From positions 124,001-188,000 of the forward strand of contig NZ_CAUPZS010000003.1 in assembly GCF_963515715.1 (NCBI RefSeq): a stretch of DNA of 64,000 nucleotides, given 5' to 3'. The stretch's first letter is position 1. Each line of letters opens with the position of its first letter. The notes below the pieces were generated by a model. That model saw only the letters and a list, made by a program, of their open reading frames with translations. It did no database searches and was not told the origin of the DNA. A program made the translations under genes and the position numbers. Of the stretch, positions 7,615 to 15,620 are shown piece after piece. Source of the DNA: Clostridium_AW sp963515715 (GTDB lineage Bacteria > Bacillota > Clostridia > Clostridiales > Clostridiaceae).

Positions 7615-9318
7615 TTATATGAAAATTCCGTGTTTTTCAATTTTTTCGTATAAAGAAGTTCTACTTATATTTAGTTTTTTAGCCACCATAGATTTATTCC
7701 AATTACAAGCAATTAAAGCCTTTAATATTGCATCTTTTTCAGCTTCATTTACAATATCATTTAAGCTAATATTTTCAAACTCATATTTCTTTTCCCTTAT
7801 CTCTTTAGGAAGGTGTTTTACTTCAATTAAATTTCCATACTCAACAAGATTTATTGCTCTTTCTATTGTATTTTCTAATTGTCTTACTCCACCATCCCAT
7901 TTATAGTTCATAAGACAATGTACAGCATCCTTAGACAGTCCTTTAATTTTTTTATTCAATTTTGTAGAAACCTTTTCTGTTAAATAATTTGATAATATTT
8001 CAATGTCTTCAGGTCTTTCTCTTAGTGGAGGTATATTTATTGTGACCACATTCAATCTATAATATAAATCTTCTCTAAAGTTACCTTCTTTTATCATTCC
8101 CTCTAAATTTCTATTTGTTGCCGCAATTATTCTCACGTCTATTTTCTTAGTTCTTGTAGACCCAACCCTCTCTACTTCCTTCTCCTGTAATACTCTTAAT
8201 AATTTTGCTTGCATGTGGAGTGGCATATCCCCTATTTCATCAAGAAATATGGTTCCTTTATTAGCTAATTCAAATTTTCCCATTTTACCTTCTTTTCTAG
8301 CTCCAGTAAAAGACCCTCCTTCATATCCAAAAAGTTCTGCTTCTAATAGATCAATCGGAATGGCTGCACAATTTACTTTTACAAAATTAGCATAGGCTCT
8401 TTCGCTAGCCCTATGTATAGCATGAGCAAAAAGTTCCTTTCCAGTACCACTCTCACCTCTTAAAAGTACATTGGAATCTGTTTGTGCTGACTTCTTAGCT
8501 AATTTTTTTGCCTGCATAAAAGATTTACTATTTCCTATGAGATTATCAAAACAATATGAAGCACTATTACTATGCTCGAATTCTCCTTTGTATTTCTTGT
8601 ATTCATCTTCAATATTTCTTATTTTATTGTATAGTAAATCAAGTTCTTTAACATTCTTAAATAAAATCTTCCCAATAACAGCCACTAATTCGCCATTTTC
8701 GATTACGGGAATTCTTGTTGCAATCATATATCTCCCTTTTATCTTTTGAAGTTGAGCTGTTTCTTGAATTCTGGTTTTAGCTACTATATGCATACGAGTA
8801 TTTTCTATAACCTCTGTTACATGTCTCCCAATAGCCCAATCCTGTTCAATTTCTAAAAATTCTGTATATGATTCATTTATCATGGTTATAATTCCATTTT
8901 TATCTATAACAATTATGCCGTCATATGCCATCTCTAAAGTATAATTAAGGATTCTAATCATACTTCTTTCCTTATTAATATCGTTATTTAATTCTTCCGA
9001 TTCTGTTATGTCATATATCAATAACATATATCCACTTTTAATGTTTGCTTTTTTTACAGGCATGGTATGGATATTTAATATTTTATTATTAATTATTATT
9101 TTATCATTGTATTTTTTTGTTACATATTCATCTATTCCATACATATCATCTATATTTAAAGAAGGTATTATTTCTTTTAAATATTTATTCTTGCTCCCAT
9201 CTAGGTTAAAAATAGTTTTACTTTTTTCATTAAACATAGAGATTTCTCCTAAATTATTAACTACAATCATTCCTACATCCATATTATCGAGTAAATTTTC
9301 TAATAGATTATCAATCAT
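7615..9318 (-). CDS. sigma-54-dependent transcriptional activator with PAS sensors
   Basis: A bacterial enhancer-binding protein of 567 residues. The N-terminal half has two PAS-like domains (about 1-95 and 105-215). The AAA+ domain follows (about 260-490), with Walker A GESGTGKE, the sigma-54 contact loop GSFTGA (GAFTGA class) and Walker B GTIFLDEIGD. The C-terminus is a Fis-type helix-turn-helix (NKSMVAKKLNISRTSLYEKI). I choose the ATG at 9316-9318, preceded by GGGGAGA; a longer reading frame to 9396 lacks a ribosome binding site. It sits between two sigma-54 promoters (7381-7396 and 9911-9926) and most likely activates both. The PAS ligand is unknown. Confidence 0.93.
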   Translation of the reverse strand: MIDNLLENLLDNMDVGMIVVNNLGEISMFNEKSKTIFNLDGSKNKYLKEIIPSLNIDDMYGIDEYVTKKYNDKIIINNKILNIHTMPVKKANIKSGYMLLIYDITESEELNNDINKERSMIRILNYTLEMAYDGIIVIDKNGIITMINESYTEFLEIEQDWAIGRHVTEVIENTRMHIVAKTRIQETAQLQKIKGRYMIATRIPVIENGELVAVIGKILFKNVKELDLLYNKIRNIEDEYKKYKGEFEHSNSASYCFDNLIGNSKSFMQAKKLAKKSAQTDSNVLLRGESGTGKELFAHAIHRASERAYANFVKVNCAAIPIDLLEAELFGYEGGSFTGARKEGKMGKFELANKGTIFLDEIGDMPLHMQAKLLRVLQEKEVERVGSTRTKKIDVRIIAATNRNLEGMIKEGNFREDLYYRLNVVTINIPPLRERPEDIEILSNYLTEKVSTKLNKKIKGLSKDAVHCLMNYKWDGGVRQLENTIERAINLVEYGNLIEVKHLPKEIREKKYEFENISLNDIVNEAEKDAILKALIACNWNKSMVAKKLNISRTSLYEKIEKHGIFI

Positions 9319-9407
9319 AAAATTTCTCCCCTTTTCACATAATAATATCTTTATATCTTTGAGAGATATTGTAACTAATATGTGACAGTATTTCACTATA
9401 AAATTAC

Positions 9408-9436
9408 AAAAGGCATGTATTTTTTACATGCCTTTT
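9408..9436 (-). terminator. intrinsic terminator after the MaoC gene
   Basis: Twelve-base arms 9408-9419 and 9425-9436 around a 5-base loop, ten bases past the MaoC stop. The arm ends in T residues on the minus strand. Confidence 0.75.
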
Positions 9437-9445
9437 ACTTATTAG

Positions 9446-9865
9446 TTATCTTATTGGCGCTAAAGCTTTTGCTTGTCCATCAATAACAACTTTTCCATGC
9501 TGATTGATAACTGTAGTCTTTAATATTACTCTATTTTTCTCTTCATTCTTGTCTACAACCTCAGCTATAGCTGTACAAGTGTCCCCTATTTTGACAGGAG
9601 CTAAAAATCTCAATTCTTGACTCATATAAATTGTGCCTGGTCCTGGCAAATACATGCCCAAAACTGTTGAAATTAAACTTGATACCAACATCCCATGGCA
9701 TATCCTTCCTTTAAACATAGTCTTTTCAGCTTCCACTTGATTTACATGGGCTGGATTTAAGTCCCCTGATATTCCTGCAAATAAATAAACATCAGTATCA
9801 GTTAAGGTTTTACTGAAGGAAGCCTTATCCCCAATATTAATTTCCCCTATTGTTTTTCCAATCAT
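9446..9865 (-). CDS. MaoC-like (R)-specific enoyl-CoA hydratase
   Basis: A 139-residue single hot-dog domain of the hydratase-2/MaoC type. The motif AGISGDLNPAHVN (about residues 31-43) carries the catalytic Asp and His. The family interconverts trans-2-enoyl-CoA and (R)-3-hydroxyacyl-CoA. The gene is alone, with its own sigma-54 promoter 46 bases upstream of the ATG and a terminator after it. Its promoter matches that of the CoA-transferase/permease operon. The likely combined pathway is uptake of (R)-3-hydroxybutyrate, CoA transfer, then dehydration to crotonyl-CoA. The chain length is inferred from neighbours. Confidence 0.9.
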   Translation of the reverse strand: MIGKTIGEINIGDKASFSKTLTDTDVYLFAGISGDLNPAHVNQVEAEKTMFKGRICHGMLVSSLISTVLGMYLPGPGTIYMSQELRFLAPVKIGDTCTAIAEVVDKNEEKNRVILKTTVINQHGKVVIDGQAKALAPIR

Positions 9866-9910
9866 AACAATACCTCCTAATTACTATTTTTTCTTTTAAT
9901 AATATTTAGT

Positions 9911-9926
9911 AGCAATTAATGTGCCA
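9911..9926 (-). promoter_or_regulatory. sigma-54 (-24/-12) promoter of the MaoC gene
   Basis: Minus-strand TGGCAC-ATTAA-TTGCT, a full consensus match 46 bases before the MaoC ATG. No copy of the TGTAAG-N6-CTTACA palindrome is visible upstream of this promoter. Confidence 0.87.
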
Positions 9927-9944
9927 ATGATTATAATTTTTTTA

Positions 9945-9973
9945 TTGACAATTAACTTAGCCTTGTATATACT
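9945..9973 (+). promoter_or_regulatory. sigma-A promoter of the GntR/ABC operon
   Basis: TTGACA (9945-9950), a 17-base spacer and TATACT (9968-9973) form a near-perfect vegetative promoter. The -10 lies inside the operator inverted repeat. Confidence 0.85.
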
Positions 9974-10001
9974 GTATATATACAACATATACAGTATATA
10001 C
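9965..10001. promoter_or_regulatory. YtrA-type operator (perfect 15-base inverted repeat)
   Basis: GTATATACTGTATAT (9965-9979) and its exact reverse complement (9987-10001) flank a 7-base spacer. The repeat overlaps the -10 and start region, so the GntR protein encoded next probably represses its own operon from here. Confidence 0.75.
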
Positions 10002-10034
10002 GTTATAAACAGTTCGTAGTAAAGGAGTGTAACT

Positions 10035-10403
10035 ATGAATATAATAATATCCAATTCTTCCGGGGAGCCAATATATGAGCAAATAACAAATCAAATAAAA
10101 TCCTTAATACTGACAGGTGAGTTAAGAGAAGGTGATAACCTTCCCTCCATAAGAAATTTAGCTCAAGGATTGAGAATAAGTGTTATAACTACTAAAAGAG
10201 CTTATGAAGAACTAGAAAAAGAAGGCTTTATACAAACTGTCCCTGGAAAAGGTTCCTTTGTTGCAGGTCAAAATAAAGAGCTGCTTAAAGAAAAACGAAT
10301 GAGGATCATAGAAGAAAAACTCTCAGAAGTTGTGGATGAGAGTAAACTAATAGGCCTAAGCCTAAAGGAAATTATAGAGATCTTAAAAATTTTATATGAT
10401 TAA
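10035..10403 (+). CDS. GntR-family regulator, YtrA subfamily
   Basis: A 122-residue repressor with an N-terminal winged helix-turn-helix (PIYEQITNQIKSLILTGEL, LPSIRNLAQGLRIS, TTKRAYEELEKEGFI, GKGSFVA). It has only a short helical tail, the mark of the YtrA subfamily rather than FadR or HutC types. YtrA regulators usually control the ABC exporter genes beside them, and three such genes follow within 20-25 bases of each other. The ATG is preceded by AAAGGAG at 7-base spacing. The inducer is unknown; related systems respond to cell-wall antibiotics. Confidence 0.93.
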   Translation: MNIIISNSSGEPIYEQITNQIKSLILTGELREGDNLPSIRNLAQGLRISVITTKRAYEELEKEGFIQTVPGKGSFVAGQNKELLKEKRMRIIEEKLSEVVDESKLIGLSLKEIIEILKILYD

Positions 10404-10420
10404 TTAGGAGGTATTTTATT

Positions 10421-11278
10421 ATGAACAATATACTTGAAATTAATAATTTAAGAAAAGAATATAAAAATTTTGCATTAAAAGATATAAGTTTTAATCTAGA
10501 AAGAGGATATATTATGGGATTTATAGGACCAAATGGTGCTGGAAAAAGTACAACTATAAAGCTCATAATGAATCTTATAAAGAAAAATGCTGGGGAAATC
10601 AAAATATTTGGTAAAGACAACTTAAAATATGAAAAAGAAATTAAGGAAAAAATGGGCTTTGTTTACGATGAAAACTATTATTATGAACACTTAACTATAA
10701 ATGAGATAAAAAGAATAATATCTCCATTTTATAAATATTGGGATGATAATACTTATAATAAATACATTAAGGATTTTGATTTAGATCCTAAAAAGAAAAT
10801 TAAAGCTCTTTCAAAAGGTATGAAAATGAAATTTTCTTTAGCTATAGCCCTATCCCATAATGCGGATTTAATAATTATGGATGAGCCTACTTCAGGACTT
10901 GATCCTGTTTTTAGACAAGAAATTTTAGACATACTATACGCCTTAATACAAGATGAGAATAAAAGCGTGTTTTTCTCAACTCATATAACTACAGATCTTG
11001 AGAAAATAGCAGATTATATAACCTTTATAAACAAAGGAGAAATAGTTTTTTCAAAACCTAAGGATGAAATAATGGAAAGTTATGCTATAGTTAAAGGCCC
11101 AAAAGAATTTATAGATAGGGAATTAGAAAAAGAATTTATAAAAGTTAGAAAAACTTCCTTTGGATTTGAGGCCTTAACTGATAACGTAAGTAAAACACAC
11201 AAATTATTTGCCAACGAAAATGTAGTTATTGATAGGGCTTCATTAGAAGACATCATGGTTTATACTGCCAATAAATAA
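10421..11278 (+). CDS. ABC transporter ATP-binding protein (ABC-2 exporter)
   Basis: A 285-residue ATPase with Walker A GPNGAGKST, a modified signature LSKGMKMK (instead of LSGG), Walker B DLIIMDEPTSGLDP and the switch His in STHIT. The LSKGM signature is common in the BcrA/YtrB-like exporter ATPases regulated by GntR repressors. AGGAGG precedes the ATG. It would drive the two membrane proteins encoded downstream. Substrate unknown. Confidence 0.93.
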   Translation: MNNILEINNLRKEYKNFALKDISFNLERGYIMGFIGPNGAGKSTTIKLIMNLIKKNAGEIKIFGKDNLKYEKEIKEKMGFVYDENYYYEHLTINEIKRIISPFYKYWDDNTYNKYIKDFDLDPKKKIKALSKGMKMKFSLAIALSHNADLIIMDEPTSGLDPVFRQEILDILYALIQDENKSVFFSTHITTDLEKIADYITFINKGEIVFSKPKDEIMESYAIVKGPKEFIDRELEKEFIKVRKTSFGFEALTDNVSKTHKLFANENVVIDRASLEDIMVYTANK

Positions 11279-11292
11279 AAAGAGGTGTTAAA

Positions 11293-11940
11293 ATGTTTAA
11301 TTTAATTGCTAAAGATATATTAGTGCAGAAAGGAAGCTTAATTGGTATATTGATATACTTGCTTATATGTTCCTATTCTTTTAGAAGCATGCCTAATGGA
11401 ATAATGTTAGGCTTAGTAACAGTAACCATAGTTTTCTTTTTCATTACAGGATCTTACGCTTACGACGAAAGAAATAAAAGTCATGTTGTATTGAATAGTC
11501 TTCCTATTACAAGAAAAGAACTGATAATTTCCAAATATATTTCAGTAATAATTTACAATATAATTGCCTTAAGCATAATGACATTATTTATGTTTGCGTC
11601 AAAATTTTTGAATTTACCTTTGACTATACATTTTTTCACCTTAAAGGATATAGTTAATCTTTTTATAACATCATTATTGTTAGCTTCCTTTATGTTTCCT
11701 GTATATTCAAAATTTGGCTATATTAAAAGTAAAGTAGTAACCTTTATAACTTACTTTAGCTTCTTTACAATAGCAAATGTTTTATCCAATATTTCCGATA
11801 AAGAAACTATAAATATATTTTCTAATCTTTTACAAACTCTTTCTAATAACACATATATACTTTTAATTATGGCATTAGTAATTTATCTTCTATCTATGTA
11901 TTTTTGCATGAAAATCTATGTTAATAAAGAACTAGATTAA
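11293..11940 (+). CDS. ABC-2 type permease, first subunit
   Basis: A 215-residue protein with about six membrane segments, starting MFNLIAKDILVQKGSL and containing YDERNKSHVVLNSLPITRKELIISKY, the hallmark of the ABC-2 membrane family found with YtrA regulators. The pattern (a polar DERN segment after segment 2) recurs in the next gene. It lies 14 bases after the ATPase gene. It probably dimerises with the next gene product to form an exporter. Confidence 0.88.
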   Translation: MFNLIAKDILVQKGSLIGILIYLLICSYSFRSMPNGIMLGLVTVTIVFFFITGSYAYDERNKSHVVLNSLPITRKELIISKYISVIIYNIIALSIMTLFMFASKFLNLPLTIHFFTLKDIVNLFITSLLLASFMFPVYSKFGYIKSKVVTFITYFSFFTIANVLSNISDKETINIFSNLLQTLSNNTYILLIMALVIYLLSMYFCMKIYVNKELD

Positions 11941-11963
11941 ATATATTATAAAAGGGTGATTTT

Positions 11964-12626
11964 ATGTTAAATTTAATAATTAAAGATATACTTCTTCAAA
12001 GAAAGATTACTTTTATAACTATTCCCTACTCTATTTTGATGATTATTGTAAGTATTTTTGCTGGAGCAAATAAAATATTACCGATTTATACTCTTGGCAT
12101 TATCATAACCGTTTACCTTTCAGTTCAATATATAATAGGATATGAAGAAAAAAATCAATCTTCTTTAATAATAGCAAGTCTCCCTATAAACAGAGATAAT
12201 ATAGTTATTTCAAAATATTTGTCTTCACTATTACTAATGATTATGAATATATCTATATTTTTAATTCCTTTTTTCTTACTTAATGTTTTTTTCATTGCTC
12301 AACCAATAGAATTTACGGATTATGCAATAATGTTAATTTGTATATCAATCATATTATTAACTTATTCAGTATACTTCCCACTATATTTCAAATTTGGACA
12401 TGCGGTTGTTAGGATTTTTCCTTTTGTCATATATTTAGGAGGGTTAATGTTGCCTGGATTTTTACAAAAATTGATCGAGAAAAATAATCCTATAATGAAA
12501 AATATAATAAATATTATGGCCTCTAATCCAGCCAAATTCCTCGCTATATTTTTGCTATTTTCCTTGACTACATTGTTCATATCATTATTATTATCTTTAA
12601 ATGTATATAAAAATAGAGATTTATAA
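11964..12626 (+). CDS. ABC-2 type permease, second subunit
   Basis: A 220-residue paralogue of the preceding permease: MLNLIIKDILLQRK at the start and YEEKNQSSLIIASLPINRDNIVISKY at the same position, with about six membrane segments. The two genes look like an old tandem duplication. It is the last gene of the GntR-controlled operon and is followed by an intrinsic terminator 5 bases past its stop. Confidence 0.88.
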   Translation: MLNLIIKDILLQRKITFITIPYSILMIIVSIFAGANKILPIYTLGIIITVYLSVQYIIGYEEKNQSSLIIASLPINRDNIVISKYLSSLLLMIMNISIFLIPFFLLNVFFIAQPIEFTDYAIMLICISIILLTYSVYFPLYFKFGHAVVRIFPFVIYLGGLMLPGFLQKLIEKNNPIMKNIINIMASNPAKFLAIFLLFSLTTLFISLLLSLNVYKNRDL

Positions 12627-12630
12627 AAGG

Positions 12631-12656
12631 AAAGGCGTGAAGTTTAACACGCCTTT
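12631..12656 (+). terminator. intrinsic terminator of the GntR/ABC operon
   Basis: AAAGGCGTG (12631-12639) and CACGCCTTT (12648-12656) with an 8-base loop, followed by a T-rich stretch. Confidence 0.85.
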
Positions 12657-12724
12657 ATTTATTGGTATTTTAATGTGCCACAATGGCAACAATATTAAAT
12701 ATCATGTTTTTTAAAAAATTGCCT

Positions 12725-13384
12725 TTAATAATAACAAAAAACCGCCTCTATCCTGGCTACTACATTTATTTCTCCTGGAACTATTGGAGTTGATGCTGAA
12801 TAAGCCTTTAGGTCTATGGTGGATTCTCCAACTTCTCTTAAACTTTTTTCAACTATGCTCACAGGTGTTCTGTTTAGCTGAACATTTAATGTATTGCTTA
12901 CTTCTACAGCCTTTAACACCACATCTGTTATGGCTAGCTTCAATGCTTTATTGTAGTATGAATCTATGTTTTCCGCAGTAAATTTTATATTGCTAACACT
13001 GTTAGCTCCACTTTGCACTGCTTTGTCCACCACTTCCCCTACTTTATTAATGTCTCTTACTTTAACATTTAAAATATTTGACACTTTATATCCTCTAAAC
13101 TTCTGTCTCCCTTCAACAAAATCATATTGAGGTTCTATATTGTAACTGGATGTACTTATGTCCTCTTCATTTATCCCTATACTCTTTAACCCTTCTATAA
13201 CCCTATTAGTCCTTATTGCGTTCTCCTTTTGAGCTTTTTCTAAATTCTTATCTTCCGTTATTACTCCCATAGTTACAATAGCTATGTCTGGCTCAACTTT
13301 TAAAACCCCTAATCCATTTAATCTCATTCTTCCCTTTTCAAAATTATGCTGCCTCGGTGAGTAATAATTATTATTATAATCCAT
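12725..13384 (-). CDS. SIMPL-domain (DUF541) protein
   Basis: A 219-residue protein of the SIMPL/DUF541 family: GLGVLKVEPDIAIVTMGVITEDK, LKSIGINEEDISTSSYNIEPQY, GYKVSNILNVKVRDI, and a final GEINVVARIEAVF. Members assemble as periplasmic or surface rings in other bacteria, and some are linked to oxidative stress. This one has no signal peptide and begins with an N/Y-rich stretch (DYNNNYYSPRQ). The start is the ATG at 13382-13384, since the in-frame ATG five codons earlier overlaps the GGAGG site. It appears to be a single-gene unit; function unknown. Confidence 0.82.
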   Translation of the reverse strand: MDYNNNYYSPRQHNFEKGRMRLNGLGVLKVEPDIAIVTMGVITEDKNLEKAQKENAIRTNRVIEGLKSIGINEEDISTSSYNIEPQYDFVEGRQKFRGYKVSNILNVKVRDINKVGEVVDKAVQSGANSVSNIKFTAENIDSYYNKALKLAITDVVLKAVEVSNTLNVQLNRTPVSIVEKSLREVGESTIDLKAYSASTPIVPGEINVVARIEAVFCYY

Positions 13385-13447
13385 AAGAAAAACCTCCAAA
13401 ACATATAATTATTACATTATATGTAAGAAGGTTCAATATGTTTATGT

Positions 13448-14179
13448 TTATATCATGCCACCATCTATCGTTATTATTTGACCAGTTATATATTTTGAAG
13501 AATTGCTACATAAGAATACTACTGCTTTTCCTATATCCTCACACTCTCCAAATTTACATAGTGGAATTTCTTCCTCAAGGCTTTTTCTTTCTTCTCCAGA
13601 TAACCAGCAATTCATTTCAGTGTTGATTACCCCAGGAGAAATGGCATTAACTCTAATATTAGAAGGTCCCAATTCCTTAGCTAGTGCCTTAGTAAAAGAG
13701 TTTACCCCTCCCTTTGATGCTGAATAAATAACCTCACAGGAAGCACCAACATTTCCCCACATGGAAGATATGTTTATTATAATTCCTTCTTTTTTTTCTA
13801 ACATATATGGGACAGAATTACGACAACAATTAAATACTCCTTTTAAATTTGTATTTATAATTTCATCCCAATCCTCTTCCTTAGAATCTATAAAAAGTCC
13901 AACCTTAGAGATTCCTGCATTATTAATCAATATATCTATTTTCCCAAATTTGCTTATCATATCTTCAATCATTTTTTTAGAATCTTTATAGGAACTTACA
14001 TCACATTTGTAAATTTCCCCGTATCCGCCTAGGCTCTTAACTACATTTAAAGTTTCTTTTGCGGAATTTTCATCTTTTCTATAATTAATTATTACAGAAT
14101 ATCCTGCTTTTGCAAGTTCTATGACTATCCCTTTGCCTATTCCTCTAGATCCACCTGTGACTAGTGCTACCTTATTCAT
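13448..14179 (-). CDS. short-chain dehydrogenase/reductase (FabG-like)
   Basis: A classical 243-residue SDR: the NAD(P) motif TGGSRGIG (8-15), the NNAG motif, catalytic Ser in INISSMWG, YSASK active-site Tyr/Lys, and the PGVINTEM loop. The ending GQIITIDGGMI is typical of FabG and glucose-dehydrogenase-like members. It lies 14 bases downstream of the formimidoylglutamase gene, so the two may be co-transcribed, though no shared pathway is evident. It is not within a fatty-acid gene cluster, so a 3-oxoacyl-ACP role is only one possibility. Confidence 0.88.
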   Translation of the reverse strand: MNKVALVTGGSRGIGKGIVIELAKAGYSVIINYRKDENSAKETLNVVKSLGGYGEIYKCDVSSYKDSKKMIEDMISKFGKIDILINNAGISKVGLFIDSKEEDWDEIINTNLKGVFNCCRNSVPYMLEKKEGIIINISSMWGNVGASCEVIYSASKGGVNSFTKALAKELGPSNIRVNAISPGVINTEMNCWLSGEERKSLEEEIPLCKFGECEDIGKAVVFLCSNSSKYITGQIITIDGGMI

Positions 14180-14193
14180 TTCTACACATCCTT

Positions 14194-15210
14194 TTAGTAA
14201 ATGTCACAATCGTTCATTCTGCTTAATGTATTAATTAGAGTAAAAATTATGGATGCAGCCAAGTTTGCAGTAACATTATCTGAATCAAACCTTGGAGAAA
14301 CCTCTGCTATATCGAAACTCACTACCTTATTATATCTTAAAATATATTTTAAAAATATTAAAGCTTTTTCTGGATCTAACCCTAAAGGCTGAATAGCACT
14401 TACTCCTGGTGCAAAAGCGGAAGAAAAGACATCACTACATATAGTTACATAAATATAATCCTGATGCTTAATAAATTCACCCAATTTTTCTAGGATACTC
14501 CAATTGTCGCTATATAAAACATCCTTAGCTAAAATATATTGAACTCCTAGCCTTTCTGCTGTTTTAAAAAGCTCTACAGTGTTACTGTGCTTTTGAACTC
14601 CAATACAAAAATATGAATAAGGTAGATTTTCCCCATTACATATATCTGCTATTTGTCTAAACATCGTACCTGAACTGCCCCCATTTGGGTAAGGTCTTAT
14701 GTCAAAGTGAGCATCAAAATTTATTATACCGATTTTAGGTTTATCCTCAACTTTTCTAATATTATTTAATACTCCACTATAGTTTCCAAAGGCGGTTTCG
14801 TGTCCTCCTCCCATTACTATTGGAAATAAATTTAAATCCAAAATTTTATCTACACATTTTGAAAGTAGACTTTGACTTTCTTCTAATGTTATATCTTCGC
14901 AATATACATTTCCCATGTCAAAGATCTTCACCTCTTCATTGAAACAACAAGGTAAATTAGCTAACTCTTCCCTAATGCTATCTGGTCCCTTCGCAGCCCC
15001 AGCTCTTCCCTTATTTCTTTTTACTCCTTCATCACAACAAAAACCTATGAGAGCAAAACCTAATTTCCATGTAAAAGGAGTTAAATCCTCTCTATCTAAA
15101 TCAACACACTCTACCCACTGATGCCATCTAAAAGCATCAAAATTAGTTTCACTATCTATTCTTCCCTGCCATATTTCTTCATTTACCACTCTATAGTTTT
15201 TACCAAACAT
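14194..15210 (-). CDS. hutG: formimidoylglutamase (arginase/ureohydrolase family)
   Basis: A 338-residue ureohydrolase. The metal-site motifs GGGHE and NFDAHFD are intact, and PLGLDPEKA and the SFDIAEVSPRFD C-terminal motif fit HutG, which hydrolyses N-formimidoyl-glutamate to glutamate and formamide in histidine breakdown. The usual SxDxDxxDP motif reads TICSDVFSSAFAPG, so the first metal-bridging Asp is Cys and the DP pair is SS. This may be a subfamily trait. No other hut genes are in the window. The ATG at 15208-15210 is preceded by GGGGGAGG; an in-frame ATG five codons earlier overlaps that site. Confidence 0.85.
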   Translation of the reverse strand: MFGKNYRVVNEEIWQGRIDSETNFDAFRWHQWVECVDLDREDLTPFTWKLGFALIGFCCDEGVKRNKGRAGAAKGPDSIREELANLPCCFNEEVKIFDMGNVYCEDITLEESQSLLSKCVDKILDLNLFPIVMGGGHETAFGNYSGVLNNIRKVEDKPKIGIINFDAHFDIRPYPNGGSSGTMFRQIADICNGENLPYSYFCIGVQKHSNTVELFKTAERLGVQYILAKDVLYSDNWSILEKLGEFIKHQDYIYVTICSDVFSSAFAPGVSAIQPLGLDPEKALIFLKYILRYNKVVSFDIAEVSPRFDSDNVTANLAASIIFTLINTLSRMNDCDIY

Positions 15211-15267
15211 TTTATCCTCCCCCATTTTCAGCTATATATATATAGATTATATAATAATAAGAAATTA

Positions 15268-15293
15268 TAGGCTACTGATAATTATATCAGCAG
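15268..15293 (-). terminator. intrinsic terminator-like hairpin after the DUF3892 gene
   Basis: GGCTACTGATA (15268-15278) and TATCAGCAGCC (15283-15293) pair over 11 positions with one G-U. It lies 23 bases after the DUF3892 stop. No long T run follows on the minus strand. Confidence 0.55.
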
Positions 15294-15315
15294 CCCGTCT
15301 TTTTTCAGTCTTCTA

Positions 15316-15564
15316 TTAATCTTCTACCACTGGTAAGTTTTGAAGATAGCTATCCTTATCTTTATCTGGTAAGCTATCTAAAAATTCCTTCCCTAGCTTT
15401 GAAACCTCTGGAGATACTCCTTTTATTGCCGTTTGTTTAGATAAATAAAGTGCTTGTTCTTTAGATACGGTTTCTCCATTATCTAGTTTATATGCTGTTA
15501 TATCTCCATTATATCCTCTAACCACTCCTACTATAGTATTAGAAAATGTAAGATCGAAATACAT
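15316..15564 (-). CDS. small DUF3892 family protein
   Basis: An 82-residue protein with GVVRGYNGDITAYKLDNGETVSKEQALYLSKQ, the core of the DUF3892 family, which is widespread in Firmicutes and of unknown function. No membrane segment or signal. Its ribosome binding site GGAGGTG is the 3' arm of a perfect hairpin (15570-15611), so expression may be controlled. It follows trmB by 56 bases on the same strand. Confidence 0.82.
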   Translation of the reverse strand: MYFDLTFSNTIVGVVRGYNGDITAYKLDNGETVSKEQALYLSKQTAIKGVSPEVSKLGKEFLDSLPDKDKDSYLQNLPVVED

Positions 15565-15569
15565 AAAAA

Positions 15570-15611
15570 CACCTCCAAATAAATTATAATAATATTATTT
15601 CCTTGGAGGTG
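15570..15611 (-). promoter_or_regulatory. hairpin that sequesters the ribosome binding site of the DUF3892 gene
   Basis: On the minus strand CACCTCCAA (15611-15603) is the exact complement of TTGGAGGTG (15578-15570), which contains the ribosome binding site, directly followed by TTTTT and the ATG. The AT-rich loop can extend the stem. The element could act as a terminator for upstream trmB transcripts, as a translation block, or both. Confidence 0.65.
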
Positions 15612-15620
15612 AATAAAATA

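Noticed and set aside
12669..12684. TGGCAC on the minus strand as a third sigma-54 promoter
   Set aside because: The following bases do not supply TTGC at the required spacing, and no gene starts at a suitable distance.
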